From: Pseudomonadota bacterium
Lineage (GTDB): Bacteria; Myxococcota; Myxococcia; Myxococcales; Myxococcaceae
Direction: 5' to 3'
DNA length: 64,000 nucleotides
Assembly (NCBI GenBank): GCA_023423535.1
Contig: JAFAFL010000041.1
Location: 21,353-85,352 of the forward strand
A model generated the notes under the pieces. It saw nothing but the letters and a program-made list of their open reading frames with translations. It made no database searches and had not been told where the DNA came from. The position numbers and the translations under genes are program-made. This document shows positions 40,974 through 51,739 of this stretch, one piece after another (positions within the stretch are counted from its first letter, which is position 1; each line of letters opens with the position of its first letter).

Positions 40974-41119
40974 GGGTGAGGAGAGTAACGGATGAGCCCG
41001 GGCTGACGAGTCCGGAGTGCGGCTGCCTGCTCCGGGAGTCTTCCCGGCCACGCGAGGCGAAGCCCGGTACACTGCGCACTCCCCGCGAGGCCGGCGAGGC
41101 GCATGAGTCGAGGTCCACC

Positions 41120-42004
41120 GTGCAACGCACTTCCACCCGTCGAACTGCCGTGCGGCCGCTGCTCGCGCTGACGGCGGCAGTTGCCGTCTCCGCGTGCCTC
41201 ACCGAGGAGTGGCCTCCCGCCGCGGATGGCGGCACCGCGGATGGACTGGGCTTCGTGGACGGGGATCCACCGGACGCGGGCGACGCGGGCGACGCGGGCG
41301 ACGCGGGTGACTCGGGTGACCCGGCGGGTGACCCGGATGGTGGCTACGCTCCGGGCTGTCACTACGACTGCTTCGGCAGTGGCACCTGCTTCGGCGGACA
41401 GGTGGTGGTGACGATCAACGCCCCGGTCCCGTGCGAACACTGGAAGGGCGCCTGTCCCACGCGCGAGCCGTACGCCTGCGAGAAGGGCTGCGCGGAGGAG
41501 GGCCACTTCAGCGGCCTGTACGAGAACGACCCGGCGGTGCTCTGCGTCGAGGGCGCGCCGAAGAAGGCGGGTTCGCCGTGCGAGTCCGCCGCCGACTGTC
41601 TCCCCACGCCGGCGGTGATCGATTGGGACGCGGGCGGCACGGTCCACAACGTCTATCTGCAGTGCGACACCGACGCGGGCGTGTGCGTCGAAGCGGCGCC
41701 GGCGGAGATCGACGGCTGGCTCTCCGACTGCGGCCTCTCGGCGCCGGACTCGGGGGTCACCGCGGGCAGCGGCGCGTACGGCTTTGTCTCCACCGCGGCG
41801 TGCCCCGGGGGCGCGTGCGCCTTCTACGCAAAGAGCGACGAGACATGCATCCGGCAGGGGTGCACCGGGCCGTGCGAGGGCGACCACCAGTGTCCGCCCG
41901 GTGCGATGTGCTCGGGGACCGTGAAGCTCGGCGACGGAGGCCTGCAGCGCGTGTGCAAGGCGGGCCGTCCGAACGTCATCGGCGACGGCCTCACCTGTCG
42001 CTGA
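41120..42004 (+). CDS. Cys-rich predicted lipoprotein with an Asp-Ala-Gly repeat
   Basis: The frame is open far upstream, but GTG 41120, with GAGG 6 nt upstream, gives a signal sequence ending LTAAVAVSAC. A negatively charged spacer (DGGTADGLGFVDGD, then DAG/DSG triplets) typical of myxobacterial lipoproteins follows, and then about 210 residues containing at least 18 cysteines. Motifs such as CHYDCFGSGTCFGG and CIRQGCTGPCEGDHQCPPGA recall disulfide-rich extracellular modules. No function is assigned. It is convergent with the subtilase gene. Confidence 0.75.
   Translation: MQRTSTRRTAVRPLLALTAAVAVSACLTEEWPPAADGGTADGLGFVDGDPPDAGDAGDAGDAGDSGDPAGDPDGGYAPGCHYDCFGSGTCFGGQVVVTINAPVPCEHWKGACPTREPYACEKGCAEEGHFSGLYENDPAVLCVEGAPKKAGSPCESAADCLPTPAVIDWDAGGTVHNVYLQCDTDAGVCVEAAPAEIDGWLSDCGLSAPDSGVTAGSGAYGFVSTAACPGGACAFYAKSDETCIRQGCTGPCEGDHQCPPGAMCSGTVKLGDGGLQRVCKAGRPNVIGDGLTCR
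41273..41317 (+). repeat. Five 9-bp tandem repeats encoding Asp-Ala/Ser-Gly
   Basis: The unit GACGCGGGC is repeated three times, followed by the variants GACGCGGGT and GACTCGGGT. In protein these encode the spacer DAGDAGDAGDAGDSG next to the lipoprotein signal. Copy-number change by slippage would alter the length of the spacer without changing the frame. Confidence 0.85.
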
Positions 42005-42020
42005 ACGGTGCGGCTGCGGG

Positions 42021-44228
42021 CTACGTCCCGCACACCGGCGCGATCGTCACCTCGTTCGAGCAGCTCGACAGCGAGGTGTCACAGACGCGGTAGCGGAGCG
42101 CGGAGTTGGGCGCGGTGGAGAACCTCTCCGTCGCCTCTCCAGAGTTCTTCGTCGAGCCCACCACCTTGCCGTCGCGCACGATCGCGACCCTGTCTCCGCC
42201 GATGCCGTTCCAGCGCAGGGCCACCGTGCGCGCGCCGCCATCGACCGTGCTGCCCTGCGCCTGCAGCTGCACCACGTCGAGCGCTCGCGTCCACGTCGCC
42301 GTCGCGCCGGTCGAGTCCGTCGCCTCCACGCTCACCCGATGCGGTCCCGGCCCGCCGAAGGTGTGCTTCGCGCGGCGCTTCGCATCAACCGGAAGCCTTC
42401 GTCCCTCGACGAGGAAGGCCCGCTCGCGCAGATCGCCATCCGCGTCAAACGACGCGTCGTAGAGGGTGCACTCCAGCCCCGTGCAGCTCGCGAAGTAGCC
42501 GGGCTCCGGCGCGCTGCTGCCGCTGCCGGACGTGCCCAGGTGCCGAAGCGCTTCATCCGCGCGCAGCTGGCCGTGTCCGTACGCATCGTCGCGCCCGAGC
42601 GTCCCCGCCTCCTGCGCGGTCTCGAGAAGCGAGCGCCGCACGTCCGCGTTGCGCCGCTCCGGATGTTGTCCCCAGATGAGCGACGCGGCGCCCGCCACGT
42701 GCGGCGAGGCCATCGACGTCCCGCTGAACGCGGCGTAGCCGCTGCCCGGCTTCGGAGGCTCGTTCACCACCGTCACCCGCGCGCCCACCGCCGCGAGCAG
42801 CGCCGCCTTGTCCTCGCCCGGCACCGCCACCGCCGGCAGGCTCACCCGCGCGTCGCCGAGCGTCCCCTGAAACGGACCGGGCGCGCTGTTGTAGAGGACT
42901 GCCGCCACGCCTCCGCCGCGCGAGACCGCATCCAGCTTCTGCGCGAAGGTGTTGCCGCCGCGCTCACAGGCGACCACCCGGCCGGTCCAGCTTCCCGGGC
43001 TCTCGCAGCGCCCGCCGTTGATCAGCAGGCCCGAAGCGCCGCTCGTCGCCGGCGCGTGCTCGATAGGCCCGCCCTGCAGCACCTTCGACGGGAGCGAGAC
43101 CTCGTGCCTCGACACGCGGCCCACGGTGCTCTCGATCTTCACCCCGGGCGCGGTGAGGTCCACCTGCCCGTTGCGTTGCGAGAACGACGCGACCCTCTTC
43201 ATGCCGTCCACCGCGCCGACGGAGAGGACGCTCGGATAGGAGGCCGGATATTGCAGGTCGGTGGTGCCCTCGTTGCCCGCCGCCGCGACGAGCAGCAGCC
43301 CTCGTCCCCACGCGTTCTCGAACGCATCCCGCTCGAGCTCCGACGGCTGGTTGCCGCCGAGGCTGAGGTTCACCACCTTCGCGCCCGCGTCCGCGCAGCG
43401 CTTCACCGCGTCCGCCAGCTCCGAGGCGTAGCTCCAGCCGCAGTCGTCGCCGAACACCTTCACCACGAAGAGGTCCGCGCCCGCGGGGCTGAGGCCGACG
43501 ACGCCGGTCGCGTTGTCGAGCGCGCCCACCGTGCCCGCCACGTGCGTGCCGTGCCCGCAGCTGTCGGTGTTCCACCCGCTCGGGTACCCGCTCACGCCCG
43601 AGCGCGGAAGGTCCTCGTGCGGCGCGTAGAGCCCGCTGTCGATGATGCAGGTCTTCGCGCCCTTCGCCACCGAACCGCGCTGCGCCACCGCCGCGGACCA
43701 GGCCTCGGGCGCGCCGGTCTGGGCCACGCCGTAGGGGATCTTCTGCGACTGCGCGAAGAGATACCGACGCGCGTCCCGCTCCACCGCCGCGACCTCCGGC
43801 TGCACCGAGAGCGCGTCCGCCTGCGCCGGCGTCAGCTCCGCCGCCACCGCGCCCATCCCTTCGAACCGGCGCAGCACCCGGCCGCCCACGCGCTCCACCG
43901 CCCTCGCGCGGGCCTCGAGCTTCGGATGGGTGATGCCGGTGGCGAGGCCCGCGTACCCGCCCGCAGCTCCGTCCTCTTCGTCGGTGAGGTGCACCACGTA
44001 GCGCTGCGGCTCGTTCTCTTCCGAGGACGCGTCCGAAGCGACGAACTCCTGTTGATCGAACGGCTCGACCCACGCCGCGGCGACCGCTTCAGGCGGCTCG
44101 CACACGCCGCCCGCACCGCCGAGCCCACCGCCGGGGATGAAGTCGATGGGCAGGTCGCACGCGGGCAGCAGCAGCAGCGTCGACGCCAGCGCGCCGACGA
44201 GGAGGAGAGGCTTCCGGGGAGGGGACAT
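42021..44228 (-). CDS. Subtilisin-like serine protease (S8), predicted lipoprotein, with PA insertion
   Basis: The start at 44228 (MSPPRKPLLL) gives a lipoprotein signal ending LLLLPAC; an ATG 12 nt upstream is less likely. An inhibitor I9-like propeptide spans about 75-155. The catalytic triad is complete: D197 (CIIDSGLY), H226 (GHGTHVAG) and S505 (SGTSMASPHVAG). A PA-type insertion (about 385-490) separates the catalytic His and Ser, as in many secreted subtilases. The C-terminus adds two beta-sandwich-like domains (580-735). The enzyme is expected to degrade extracellular protein. Confidence 0.92.
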   Translation of the reverse strand: MSPPRKPLLLVGALASTLLLLPACDLPIDFIPGGGLGGAGGVCEPPEAVAAAWVEPFDQQEFVASDASSEENEPQRYVVHLTDEEDGAAGGYAGLATGITHPKLEARARAVERVGGRVLRRFEGMGAVAAELTPAQADALSVQPEVAAVERDARRYLFAQSQKIPYGVAQTGAPEAWSAAVAQRGSVAKGAKTCIIDSGLYAPHEDLPRSGVSGYPSGWNTDSCGHGTHVAGTVGALDNATGVVGLSPAGADLFVVKVFGDDCGWSYASELADAVKRCADAGAKVVNLSLGGNQPSELERDAFENAWGRGLLLVAAAGNEGTTDLQYPASYPSVLSVGAVDGMKRVASFSQRNGQVDLTAPGVKIESTVGRVSRHEVSLPSKVLQGGPIEHAPATSGASGLLINGGRCESPGSWTGRVVACERGGNTFAQKLDAVSRGGGVAAVLYNSAPGPFQGTLGDARVSLPAVAVPGEDKAALLAAVGARVTVVNEPPKPGSGYAAFSGTSMASPHVAGAASLIWGQHPERRNADVRRSLLETAQEAGTLGRDDAYGHGQLRADEALRHLGTSGSGSSAPEPGYFASCTGLECTLYDASFDADGDLRERAFLVEGRRLPVDAKRRAKHTFGGPGPHRVSVEATDSTGATATWTRALDVVQLQAQGSTVDGGARTVALRWNGIGGDRVAIVRDGKVVGSTKNSGEATERFSTAPNSALRYRVCDTSLSSCSNEVTIAPVCGT

Positions 44229-44377
44229 GGCGAGGTGCAACGGCCGCGCGCCCGTCCTTCACTCCCGCGCCGTCACGAACGCCTGATGGGCAAACAGCCA
44301 GTCATTGCGCCCGGTTGGCCTGTCTGCCCATGGACCGGCCGCGACGTAGCACTTCTGCGATACGCGGAGCGCGTCGC

Positions 44378-45052
44378 TCAGTGCATCGCGTGATCGCCGC
44401 CGGACTCCACGTCACCGCGCGAGCGCTTGCCCATGCAGGAGAGGATCTGCTCGCGGTACTCGCCGAGACAGCGCAGTCCGGAGAGCATCCACTGCCCGCC
44501 GATGACGAGCGTGGGCACGCCCTTCACGCCGCGCCCCGCCGCGAGCTGGTACTCCTTCATCACCAGCCGGCGCGTCTGCGGGCTCTCCAGCGCCGCGGTA
44601 AAGCGCCCGAGGTCGAGCCCCGCCGAAGACGCGAGCTCCAGCGTCACGTCCGGCCGCGCCACGTTGATGCCCAGCTCCAGCGCCGCCCGCTGCATCGAGC
44701 GCATGAGCACCTCGCGCGCGTCCTCACCCTGCAGCCGCGCCGCCTCCAGCGCGATCAGTGAAGGCAGGCTCGAGCGCGGAAGATCCTGCTGCGGCGACAT
44801 CCACAGGTCCTTCTGCAGCCGCTCGCCCTCGGGCTCCTTGCGCGCGCGCTCGATGGTGCTGACGAGCTGGTGCAGCTCGCGCGACGTGGGCACGGTCTCC
44901 TTCACGCGCAGCGCGTAGGGACGGAAGCTCCACTTCACCGTGGGGCCGAACTCACGGCGGAGCAGGTCCATGCGCGCGGTGGCCACGTAGCACCAGGCGC
45001 ACAGCACATCCTGATAAACGACGACCTCGAGCGGCTTCGTTGGGCGGTGCAT
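44378..45052 (-). CDS. DsbA/FrnE-family thioredoxin-fold protein
   Basis: The start at 45052 (MHRPTKPLEVVVYQDVLC) is preferred to an upstream ATG. The 224-residue protein has the active-site motif CAWC (C18, C21) at the first strand, a helical insertion and the cis-proline loop GVPTLVIGG near the end. This is the FrnE/2-hydroxychromene isomerase-type branch of DsbA proteins. No signal peptide is seen, so it acts in the cytoplasm, as FrnE-like oxidoreductases do. It could be an oxidoreductase or isomerase; the substrate is unknown. Confidence 0.85.
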   Translation of the reverse strand: MHRPTKPLEVVVYQDVLCAWCYVATARMDLLRREFGPTVKWSFRPYALRVKETVPTSRELHQLVSTIERARKEPEGERLQKDLWMSPQQDLPRSSLPSLIALEAARLQGEDAREVLMRSMQRAALELGINVARPDVTLELASSAGLDLGRFTAALESPQTRRLVMKEYQLAAGRGVKGVPTLVIGGQWMLSGLRCLGEYREQILSCMGKRSRGDVESGGDHAMH

Positions 45053-45145
45053 TCGAGCGGCGACCACTTTAGGGATCAGCGCCCGTTGACGACAATCCCC
45101 CCACGAAAACAACTCGTGGGTGTCGCAAAGACAGACGTGTGGCCG

Positions 45146-46141
45146 TCAAGCAGACGAGCGTGAAGCAAGCGCCGCGGCGTGCTCCACGATCGCGCCCGCC
45201 ACATCGAGGCCGGTCGCCTTCTCCAGTCCCTCGAAGCCGGGAGAGGAGTTCACCTCCATCACCTTCGGCCCGCTCTCCGCCTCGAGCATGTCCACGCCGC
45301 ACACCTCGAGCGAGAGAGCACGCGCGGCCTTCAGCGCGGCCTTCGCCCACGCGGGCGGAAGCTCGATTGGCCGGCCGCTGCCGCCGCGGTGGATGTTCGA
45401 GCGGAACTCACCCTTGCGCGCCTGCCTGCGCATTGCGCCGACCACGCGGTCGCCCACGACGAGCGCGCGGATGTCGCGGCCGCGCGACTCCTTCACGAAC
45501 TCCTGCAGCACGATGTCCTGATCGAGCGCGCTGAAGGTGTCGAGGATGCCCTGCACCTCCGCCAGCGACGACGCGATCATCACGCCCACGCCCTGCGTCC
45601 CGCGCAGGAGCTTGATGATCGCCGGGAGCCCGCCGACTTCTTGCAGCAGCGCGCGGATGTTCTTGCGGTCGCGCGCCATCACCGTGCGCGGAACGTCGAT
45701 GCCCTGTCCCGCGAGCACCTGCAGCGCGCGCAGCTTGTCGCGGCTCTGCGCGATGCCCGCGGTCCCGTTCACCACCGGCACGCCCATCATCTGGAAGTGG
45801 TTCACCACCGCGAGCCCGTAGTGCGTCACCGACGCGCCGATGCGCGGAATGACCGCGTCGATGCCGCGGACCTCCACGCCGCGAAAGGTCATGCGCGCCA
45901 GGCCCGGCTCGAGGATGAGGTTGCAGCGCAGCGTGTCGAGCACCAGCGCCCGGTGTCCCCGCGCGCGCGCCGCCTGCACCAGCCGCGAGGTCGAGTAGAG
46001 CGACCGCTTGCGCGAGAGGATCACCAGCGTCTTGCCCAGCCGCTTGCGCCGCGCGTGGGTGGGCTCGTCGGCGACGGACTGGAGGAGCGCGACGTCCGCT
46101 TCGTCCTGCGCCTTCTTGCGCCTCTTGCCTTTGAGCGCCAT
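45146..46141 (-). CDS. RimK-type ATP-grasp ligase
   Basis: The ATG at 46141 (MALKGKRRKKAQDEADVALL) is chosen over a GTG 21 nt upstream. The 331-residue protein has a basic N-terminal extension of about 35 residues and then a RimK core: LVILSRKRSLYSTSRLVQAA, SRDKLRALQVLAGQGIDVP, GGLPAIIKLLRGTQGVGV, the QEFVKESRGRDIRALVVGD strand and VMEVNSSPGFEGLE. RimK-type enzymes add glutamate or related amino acids to a carboxyl group using ATP. The acceptor could be ribosomal protein S6 or another protein; the Arg/Lys-rich extension is unusual. It is divergent from the FHA regulator. Confidence 0.86.
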   Translation of the reverse strand: MALKGKRRKKAQDEADVALLQSVADEPTHARRKRLGKTLVILSRKRSLYSTSRLVQAARARGHRALVLDTLRCNLILEPGLARMTFRGVEVRGIDAVIPRIGASVTHYGLAVVNHFQMMGVPVVNGTAGIAQSRDKLRALQVLAGQGIDVPRTVMARDRKNIRALLQEVGGLPAIIKLLRGTQGVGVMIASSLAEVQGILDTFSALDQDIVLQEFVKESRGRDIRALVVGDRVVGAMRRQARKGEFRSNIHRGGSGRPIELPPAWAKAALKAARALSLEVCGVDMLEAESGPKVMEVNSSPGFEGLEKATGLDVAGAIVEHAAALASRSSA

Positions 46142-46215
46142 GGGGACGCGGGACCGTAGCACCGCCTCGCGATTGGCAACGCCCCGTCTGCGCCGGGTAG
46201 AGTCGCCGATGCGCG

Positions 46216-47679
<1,464 letters not shown>

Positions 47680-47721
47680 ACCTTTGAATCCATCCCCTCT
47701 CACCTCGTCGGAAGCCCCGCC

Positions 47722-47991
47722 ATGCGCACTGCACTCGCCGCCCTGACCGTCGCCCTCTCGCTGCTCGCCGCGCCCGCGCTCGCGCAGCGCAAGAACCTCC
47801 CGCCCACGCACGGAGGCCTGCCGCCGGACAAGATGCCGTGCGCGCAGAAGTGCATCGCCCAGGCGGATGACTGCACGAAGAAGTGCAAGAACCAGACGAC
47901 CTGCACGAGCAAGTGCGCCGAGGCGCTCGGTCAGTGCGTGGATCGCTGCGGCATCCAGGCGCCGCCGCCGCCCCCGGAAGGGCAGCAGTAG
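47722..47991 (+). CDS. Small exported protein with four CX3C motifs
   Basis: The 89-residue precursor has a signal peptide ending ALA (residues 1-21). The mature part has eight cysteines at 40, 44, 51, 55, 61, 65, 72 and 76, giving four CX3C pairs in the order C-x3-C-x6-C-x3-C-x5-C-x3-C-x6-C-x3-C. That spacing is what helical hairpins stapled by two disulfides use (twin CX3C, as in alpha-hairpinins). The tail is Pro-rich. It begins 42 nt after the FHA regulator stop. Function unknown; alpha-hairpinin-like folding is inferred from cysteine spacing only. Confidence 0.75.
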   Translation: MRTALAALTVALSLLAAPALAQRKNLPPTHGGLPPDKMPCAQKCIAQADDCTKKCKNQTTCTSKCAEALGQCVDRCGIQAPPPPPEGQQ

Positions 47992-48009
47992 CGCCCTGCT
48001 CAAACGGGG

Positions 48010-48915
48010 CTACGGACCGGCGGTGCCCGCGGTCGGTGCGATCTCCAGCGACTTCGGATCGTCCTCGGGCAGCGGCGTGTTCACCTGCACCAGCGCCACG
48101 TCCACGAAGCCCGCGCGCGCGATGCTGTTGGTGATGGAGAGCTGCATGCTCTCGGAGCCGCGCACCCAGAGGCCGCCCTCCTTCTTCCAGCCCTGCTGCG
48201 AGAGCGCGCCCGAGTAGAAGGTCTCCACCTCACCCAGCGTGGCGCGCACCATGTACTGCAGCGAGCGTCCGCCCTCGAGGTCCTGCGTCAGCAGCGCCTC
48301 CGCGTTCGCGTACACCGGCGCGAACGCGTGCGAGGGCGCGAAGGTGCGATCCTTCCAGAAGGCCTCGCCCATGATGACCGTCGTCCGGGTGGGCGACTGC
48401 GGCGCGAGGATCACCGAGTAGGAGATCTCCAGCCCCGGATGGAAGCCGGTGAGCATCACCTGCCCGTCGCCGAGCTTCATCTGCTCGTGCGGCGGCGCGA
48501 CCCAGAGGCCGCTCTCGGTGAAGTGCTTGAGGAAGTGGCTGTAGGCCTCGGCGAGCGGCAGGCCCACCACCACCACGTGCATCCGGTTCGGGATGCCGTT
48601 GGTCTCCATCACCGCGGGGACCTCGACCTCGGTCAGCACCTTCGGGATGTCCCAGTTGAAGGGCTTGTCCGGCGGGTGGTAGCCGCCTTCCGTCTGCGCG
48701 GACTTCTGCTCCAGAGGGGCGGGCGCCGTCGCCTTCGCGTCGGGCTTCTTCTCCGCCTTCGCGGATGCGGCGGTCTTCTTCGGCTGCGGCTTCGGCTTCT
48801 GAGCGCTCGCTGCAGGGGCCGGCGCCGCGTTGGGCTCACCGGCTGCCCCCGCCACGCCCGCCCCGCCGACGACCAGCGCGAGACAAAGCCCGCGCAGCGA
48901 AGACCGCCCGCCCAT
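48010..48915 (-). CDS. Secreted protein with a Pro/Ala/Lys linker and two similar domains
   Basis: The ATG at 48915 overlaps the TGA of the upstream TadE-like gene by one base (TGATG), so the two are coupled. The 301-residue product has a signal peptide (about 1-26, LRGLCLALVVGGAGVAGAAG), a low-complexity basic linker (about 30-65), and a folded region from about 70. Two segments there resemble each other: VVVGLPLAEAYSHFLKHFTE and VRATLGEVETFYSGALSQQG. Each starts a beta-alpha unit followed by a GLWV strand. No family is recognised. Its position at the end of the TadE/TadG unit suggests an envelope role. Confidence 0.7.
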   Translation of the reverse strand: MGGRSSLRGLCLALVVGGAGVAGAAGEPNAAPAPAASAQKPKPQPKKTAASAKAEKKPDAKATAPAPLEQKSAQTEGGYHPPDKPFNWDIPKVLTEVEVPAVMETNGIPNRMHVVVVGLPLAEAYSHFLKHFTESGLWVAPPHEQMKLGDGQVMLTGFHPGLEISYSVILAPQSPTRTTVIMGEAFWKDRTFAPSHAFAPVYANAEALLTQDLEGGRSLQYMVRATLGEVETFYSGALSQQGWKKEGGLWVRGSESMQLSITNSIARAGFVDVALVQVNTPLPEDDPKSLEIAPTAGTAGP

Positions 48916-49880
48916 CACCAGCCCCGGTCCACGCCCAGGTAGGTGCGGTTGCGGTTGCTCATGTCGCGGCGGCTGTTCGTACCGCCGGTGAGCCACCGGG
49001 TGGTCCCGGTGTGCGCGCTGCGGATGTTCTGCCGGTAGTTGTTCTCCACGCCCTGGTAGCTCATCTGGAAGGAGCACGCGCCCGGCGCCGCGGTGAAGGC
49101 GATGGTGCCGGAGAGCGCGAGCGCGGCCGGGCAGGACACGAGCCCCACCGCCTCGCTCACGAGGTCGCGGTACGCCGGGTTGCCGTTGGAGAAGAGGTCC
49201 ACGCTGCGCGATTCCTGCGGTCCCTGGAGGGAGAAGTCACCGGTGAGGATACCGAACTGGCCGCAGGAGCCGTTGGCGGCGCGCGGGGTGGCGCACACCT
49301 GGTAGCTCGTCCGGCTGCCGGCGTAGTTCGCGGTCTGGAAGGACCAGCGCCCGTCGAAGAAGTTCCGCGGGAAGGCCGGGGTGAGGTTGATCGTCGCCTG
49401 GGCGCTGCACTGGATGCCGCCGCGCGAACCGTCGAACGGGTTCGGCACCAGCAGGCCGAGCAGCGGCACGTCGGTGGTGTACCGCATCGAGTTCTCGTTG
49501 CGGCACTGGATGTTCATGTTGTCGATGCTGGTGAAGACGTGCGTCACCGGCGCCGCGTTGTGGTCCGCGCCGCTGAGCGCCTCGAAGTCGCGGAAGCGCT
49601 TGCGGGCCTCGGAGGTGGAGAGGCCGGCGATGGTCGAGGTCCGGCTCATGTTGTTGCCGCGCTCGTGCGCGCGCTGGCCGGTGGCGTCGTAGATGGCGAA
49701 CGCCGCCGCCTGCTGCACCCGCATGGAGAGGTAGCTGATCTCCGCGAAGTGGATGCCGAAGGCGAGCACCGTGATGAACACCAGCATGGAGAGCGCGAGC
49801 TCCACCGTGGCCTGACCGCGCTCTGCCCCTGCGGCGCGACGACGGTGGGAGGCGGCGACGGCAGCGTGGAAGCGGCTCAT
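48915..49880 (-). CDS. TadE-like pilin-related protein
   Basis: The ATG at 49880 overlaps the stop of the upstream TadG-like gene by 4 nt; most of the longer open frame upstream is antisense noise. The 321-residue protein has a short basic leader, then GQATVELALSMLVFITVLAF with a prepilin/TadE-type Gly-Gln and Glu at +5 (E27) before one membrane helix. A long extracytoplasmic part with few cysteines follows, ending RTYLGVDRGW. TadE proteins are minor pilins of Flp/Tad pili, but no other Tad genes are visible here. Confidence 0.8.
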   Translation of the reverse strand: MSRFHAAVAASHRRRAAGAERGQATVELALSMLVFITVLAFGIHFAEISYLSMRVQQAAAFAIYDATGQRAHERGNNMSRTSTIAGLSTSEARKRFRDFEALSGADHNAAPVTHVFTSIDNMNIQCRNENSMRYTTDVPLLGLLVPNPFDGSRGGIQCSAQATINLTPAFPRNFFDGRWSFQTANYAGSRTSYQVCATPRAANGSCGQFGILTGDFSLQGPQESRSVDLFSNGNPAYRDLVSEAVGLVSCPAALALSGTIAFTAAPGACSFQMSYQGVENNYRQNIRSAHTGTTRWLTGGTNSRRDMSNRNRTYLGVDRGW

Positions 49881-51442
49881 TGGATCCCCCGGAACCCGCC
49901 GAGCGTGCGCAGCAGGAGCATGCCGGTGGCGAGGTTGGCGTCCGACGCGGCCGCGACGAGGTTCGCGTGGGCGAGGTTCGCGTCGTCGATGTCCGCGGGG
50001 ACGAGCGTGGCGCGCCAGAACGGGTTGAAGAAGTTCGGCGGCTCCTGCCAGTCGAGCCCCACGTTGTCCATGTGCCGGTGGTAGTAGGTCATGCCCGCGG
50101 CGAAGGCGAGCTGCCGGTTCATGCCGCCCGTGTTCTGCCGGCCCACGTCCACCTGCGCGCCGCTGCCGCCGAGCGCCCGGAAGTTGAACGCGAGGTTCCA
50201 GGGATCCTGCACCCGCCGCGCGCTGTAGTTGCGCTCGAGGCCGACGAGGTGCTTCGGCTGCCGCCACTGGTCGCGCGGGTTGTTGTTCTCGTTCACGTTG
50301 TCCGGGTTGATGTTGAACTCCTGCCGGACGATCCACACCGACGGGCACGACGAGCCGCAGTTGCCGAGCGAGTGCACGTTGGCCTCGCTGCCGTTGTGCT
50401 GGCTTCCGCCCGGGCTCCAGCGGTGCTGGTCGCTGTTGTCGCCGGAGTGGGTGGAGCGCACGTGCGCGGTGGTGGGCACCGGCGGGATGAACCAGGGGAT
50501 GCAGCCGCCGAAGACGAGACCGGAGGAGGAGACGCCGTGGTCGCAGGCCCATGACTCGCGCGCGTCGCGCTCGTTGGTGTTGTGCCGGCCGGTGCCGAAG
50601 TAGGCGCCACCCGAGGCGATGGGCGGGACGCCGAGGCCCTGGTTCTGCGCGAAGAGCATCGTCGGGCGGACGGGCGGGATGACCGAGGAGATGCCGCGGT
50701 CGCGGATGAACTCGCTCTCGCGCGAGCCGTGCGCGGCGGGCAGGGACGGATAGGGACCGCGGCTGCCGCTCTGCCGCGCGCGGGTGCCGAGCTCCAGCGC
50801 GGTGACGCCGATGTCCGCGGCGCGGAGGAAGGAGTACTCGCCGCGGCGGCCTGCGTCCGGCACCGCCAGCCGCAGCACTTCGGGGGAGAGCAGGCCCTGC
50901 GCGGTGTTCACCAGGTGCAGCGCGTAGAGGCCCTGGCCCATGGTGCCGTAGAGGCGGGCGCGGGTCTGGAGCACGCGTCCTTCCGCGCCGGCCAGACTGT
51001 CGAGGCTGCGGTAGCGGTTGCGGACCTGGTTGAACTCGCGTTGGAACGCCAGCGCCACGCGGCCGGTGTTCACGCACGAGGGACACATGCAGGCGAGCCA
51101 CGGGTTCGCGCACGCGAGGCCACACGCGGTCGCGGCGGCGGCACCGGCGATCGCCGTGGTCTGCAGCGAGGCGAGGTACCAGGACGAGTAGCTGATGTGG
51201 CTCTGCGCGCCGGCCAGCACCACCATGTGGCTGACCTGGGCGCGGTTCCACACCGAGATGGTGTTGTACACGCGCGCCGAGGCCACCGCGTTGGAGTACG
51301 CCGCGGCGTCCGCCATCGTCTGCAGCTCGATCTTCTCGCGGGCCCTCATCCCGATGGAGAGGGTGATGGTCACCATGATCACCAGCAGCAGCATGGTGAG
51401 GGCCATCAACAGCAGTGATTGTCCGCGTCTCTTTCGCATCAT
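49877..51442 (-). CDS. TadG-like membrane-anchored secreted protein
   Basis: The start at 51442 (MMRKRRGQSLLLMALTML) follows AAGGG; the extension to 51517 is rejected. The 521-residue protein has an N-terminal pilin-like helix (residues 9-29, LLLMALTMLLLVIMVTITLS) and the AYSNAVASARVYNTISVWNR segment characteristic of Tad-type pseudopilins. A large C-terminal region has many Asn, Gly and Ser residues and clustered cysteines (AACGLACANPWLACMCPSC in the first third). It is first in a coupled three-gene unit with the TadE-like and secreted proteins. Confidence 0.8.
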   Translation of the reverse strand: MMRKRRGQSLLLMALTMLLLVIMVTITLSIGMRAREKIELQTMADAAAYSNAVASARVYNTISVWNRAQVSHMVVLAGAQSHISYSSWYLASLQTTAIAGAAAATACGLACANPWLACMCPSCVNTGRVALAFQREFNQVRNRYRSLDSLAGAEGRVLQTRARLYGTMGQGLYALHLVNTAQGLLSPEVLRLAVPDAGRRGEYSFLRAADIGVTALELGTRARQSGSRGPYPSLPAAHGSRESEFIRDRGISSVIPPVRPTMLFAQNQGLGVPPIASGGAYFGTGRHNTNERDARESWACDHGVSSSGLVFGGCIPWFIPPVPTTAHVRSTHSGDNSDQHRWSPGGSQHNGSEANVHSLGNCGSSCPSVWIVRQEFNINPDNVNENNNPRDQWRQPKHLVGLERNYSARRVQDPWNLAFNFRALGGSGAQVDVGRQNTGGMNRQLAFAAGMTYYHRHMDNVGLDWQEPPNFFNPFWRATLVPADIDDANLAHANLVAAASDANLATGMLLLRTLGGFRGIQ

Positions 51443-51512
51443 GGCGGCACCCTTCGGGCGACGGTGGGAGCGCATCGTCGGAGAGGATACTCGCTGATCG
51501 GGGGCCGCTCGT

Positions 51513-51530
51513 CGCATCGGTCAGGTGGAC
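51513..51530. promoter_or_regulatory. 18-bp element, copy 1, upstream of the TadG-like unit
   Basis: CGCATCGGTCAGGTGGAC occurs here and again, identically and in the same orientation, at 53142-53159. Each copy precedes a minus-strand TadE/TadG unit, by 70 nt here and 49 nt there. It has no obvious palindromic symmetry, so it could be a shared activator site or an unusual promoter element. Confidence 0.55.
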
Positions 51531-51739
51531 GGAATGGAGAGGCCCGGTGTGCGACGGTCTCTCACACGGTCGCGAGGTTCATCGCTGATCCGCGCGGCGA
51601 TCCTGCCATAGAGTGCCTCTGCCTGCCCTTCCGACTGCCTCGCGGCGGACAAGGGGGGACGGGCAGTGGCTTCGGAGGGGTTGTCCAGACGGGCCGGACG
51701 CAGCAGCCTCTCGCGCAGCCTCACGTCGGAGGGACATCT

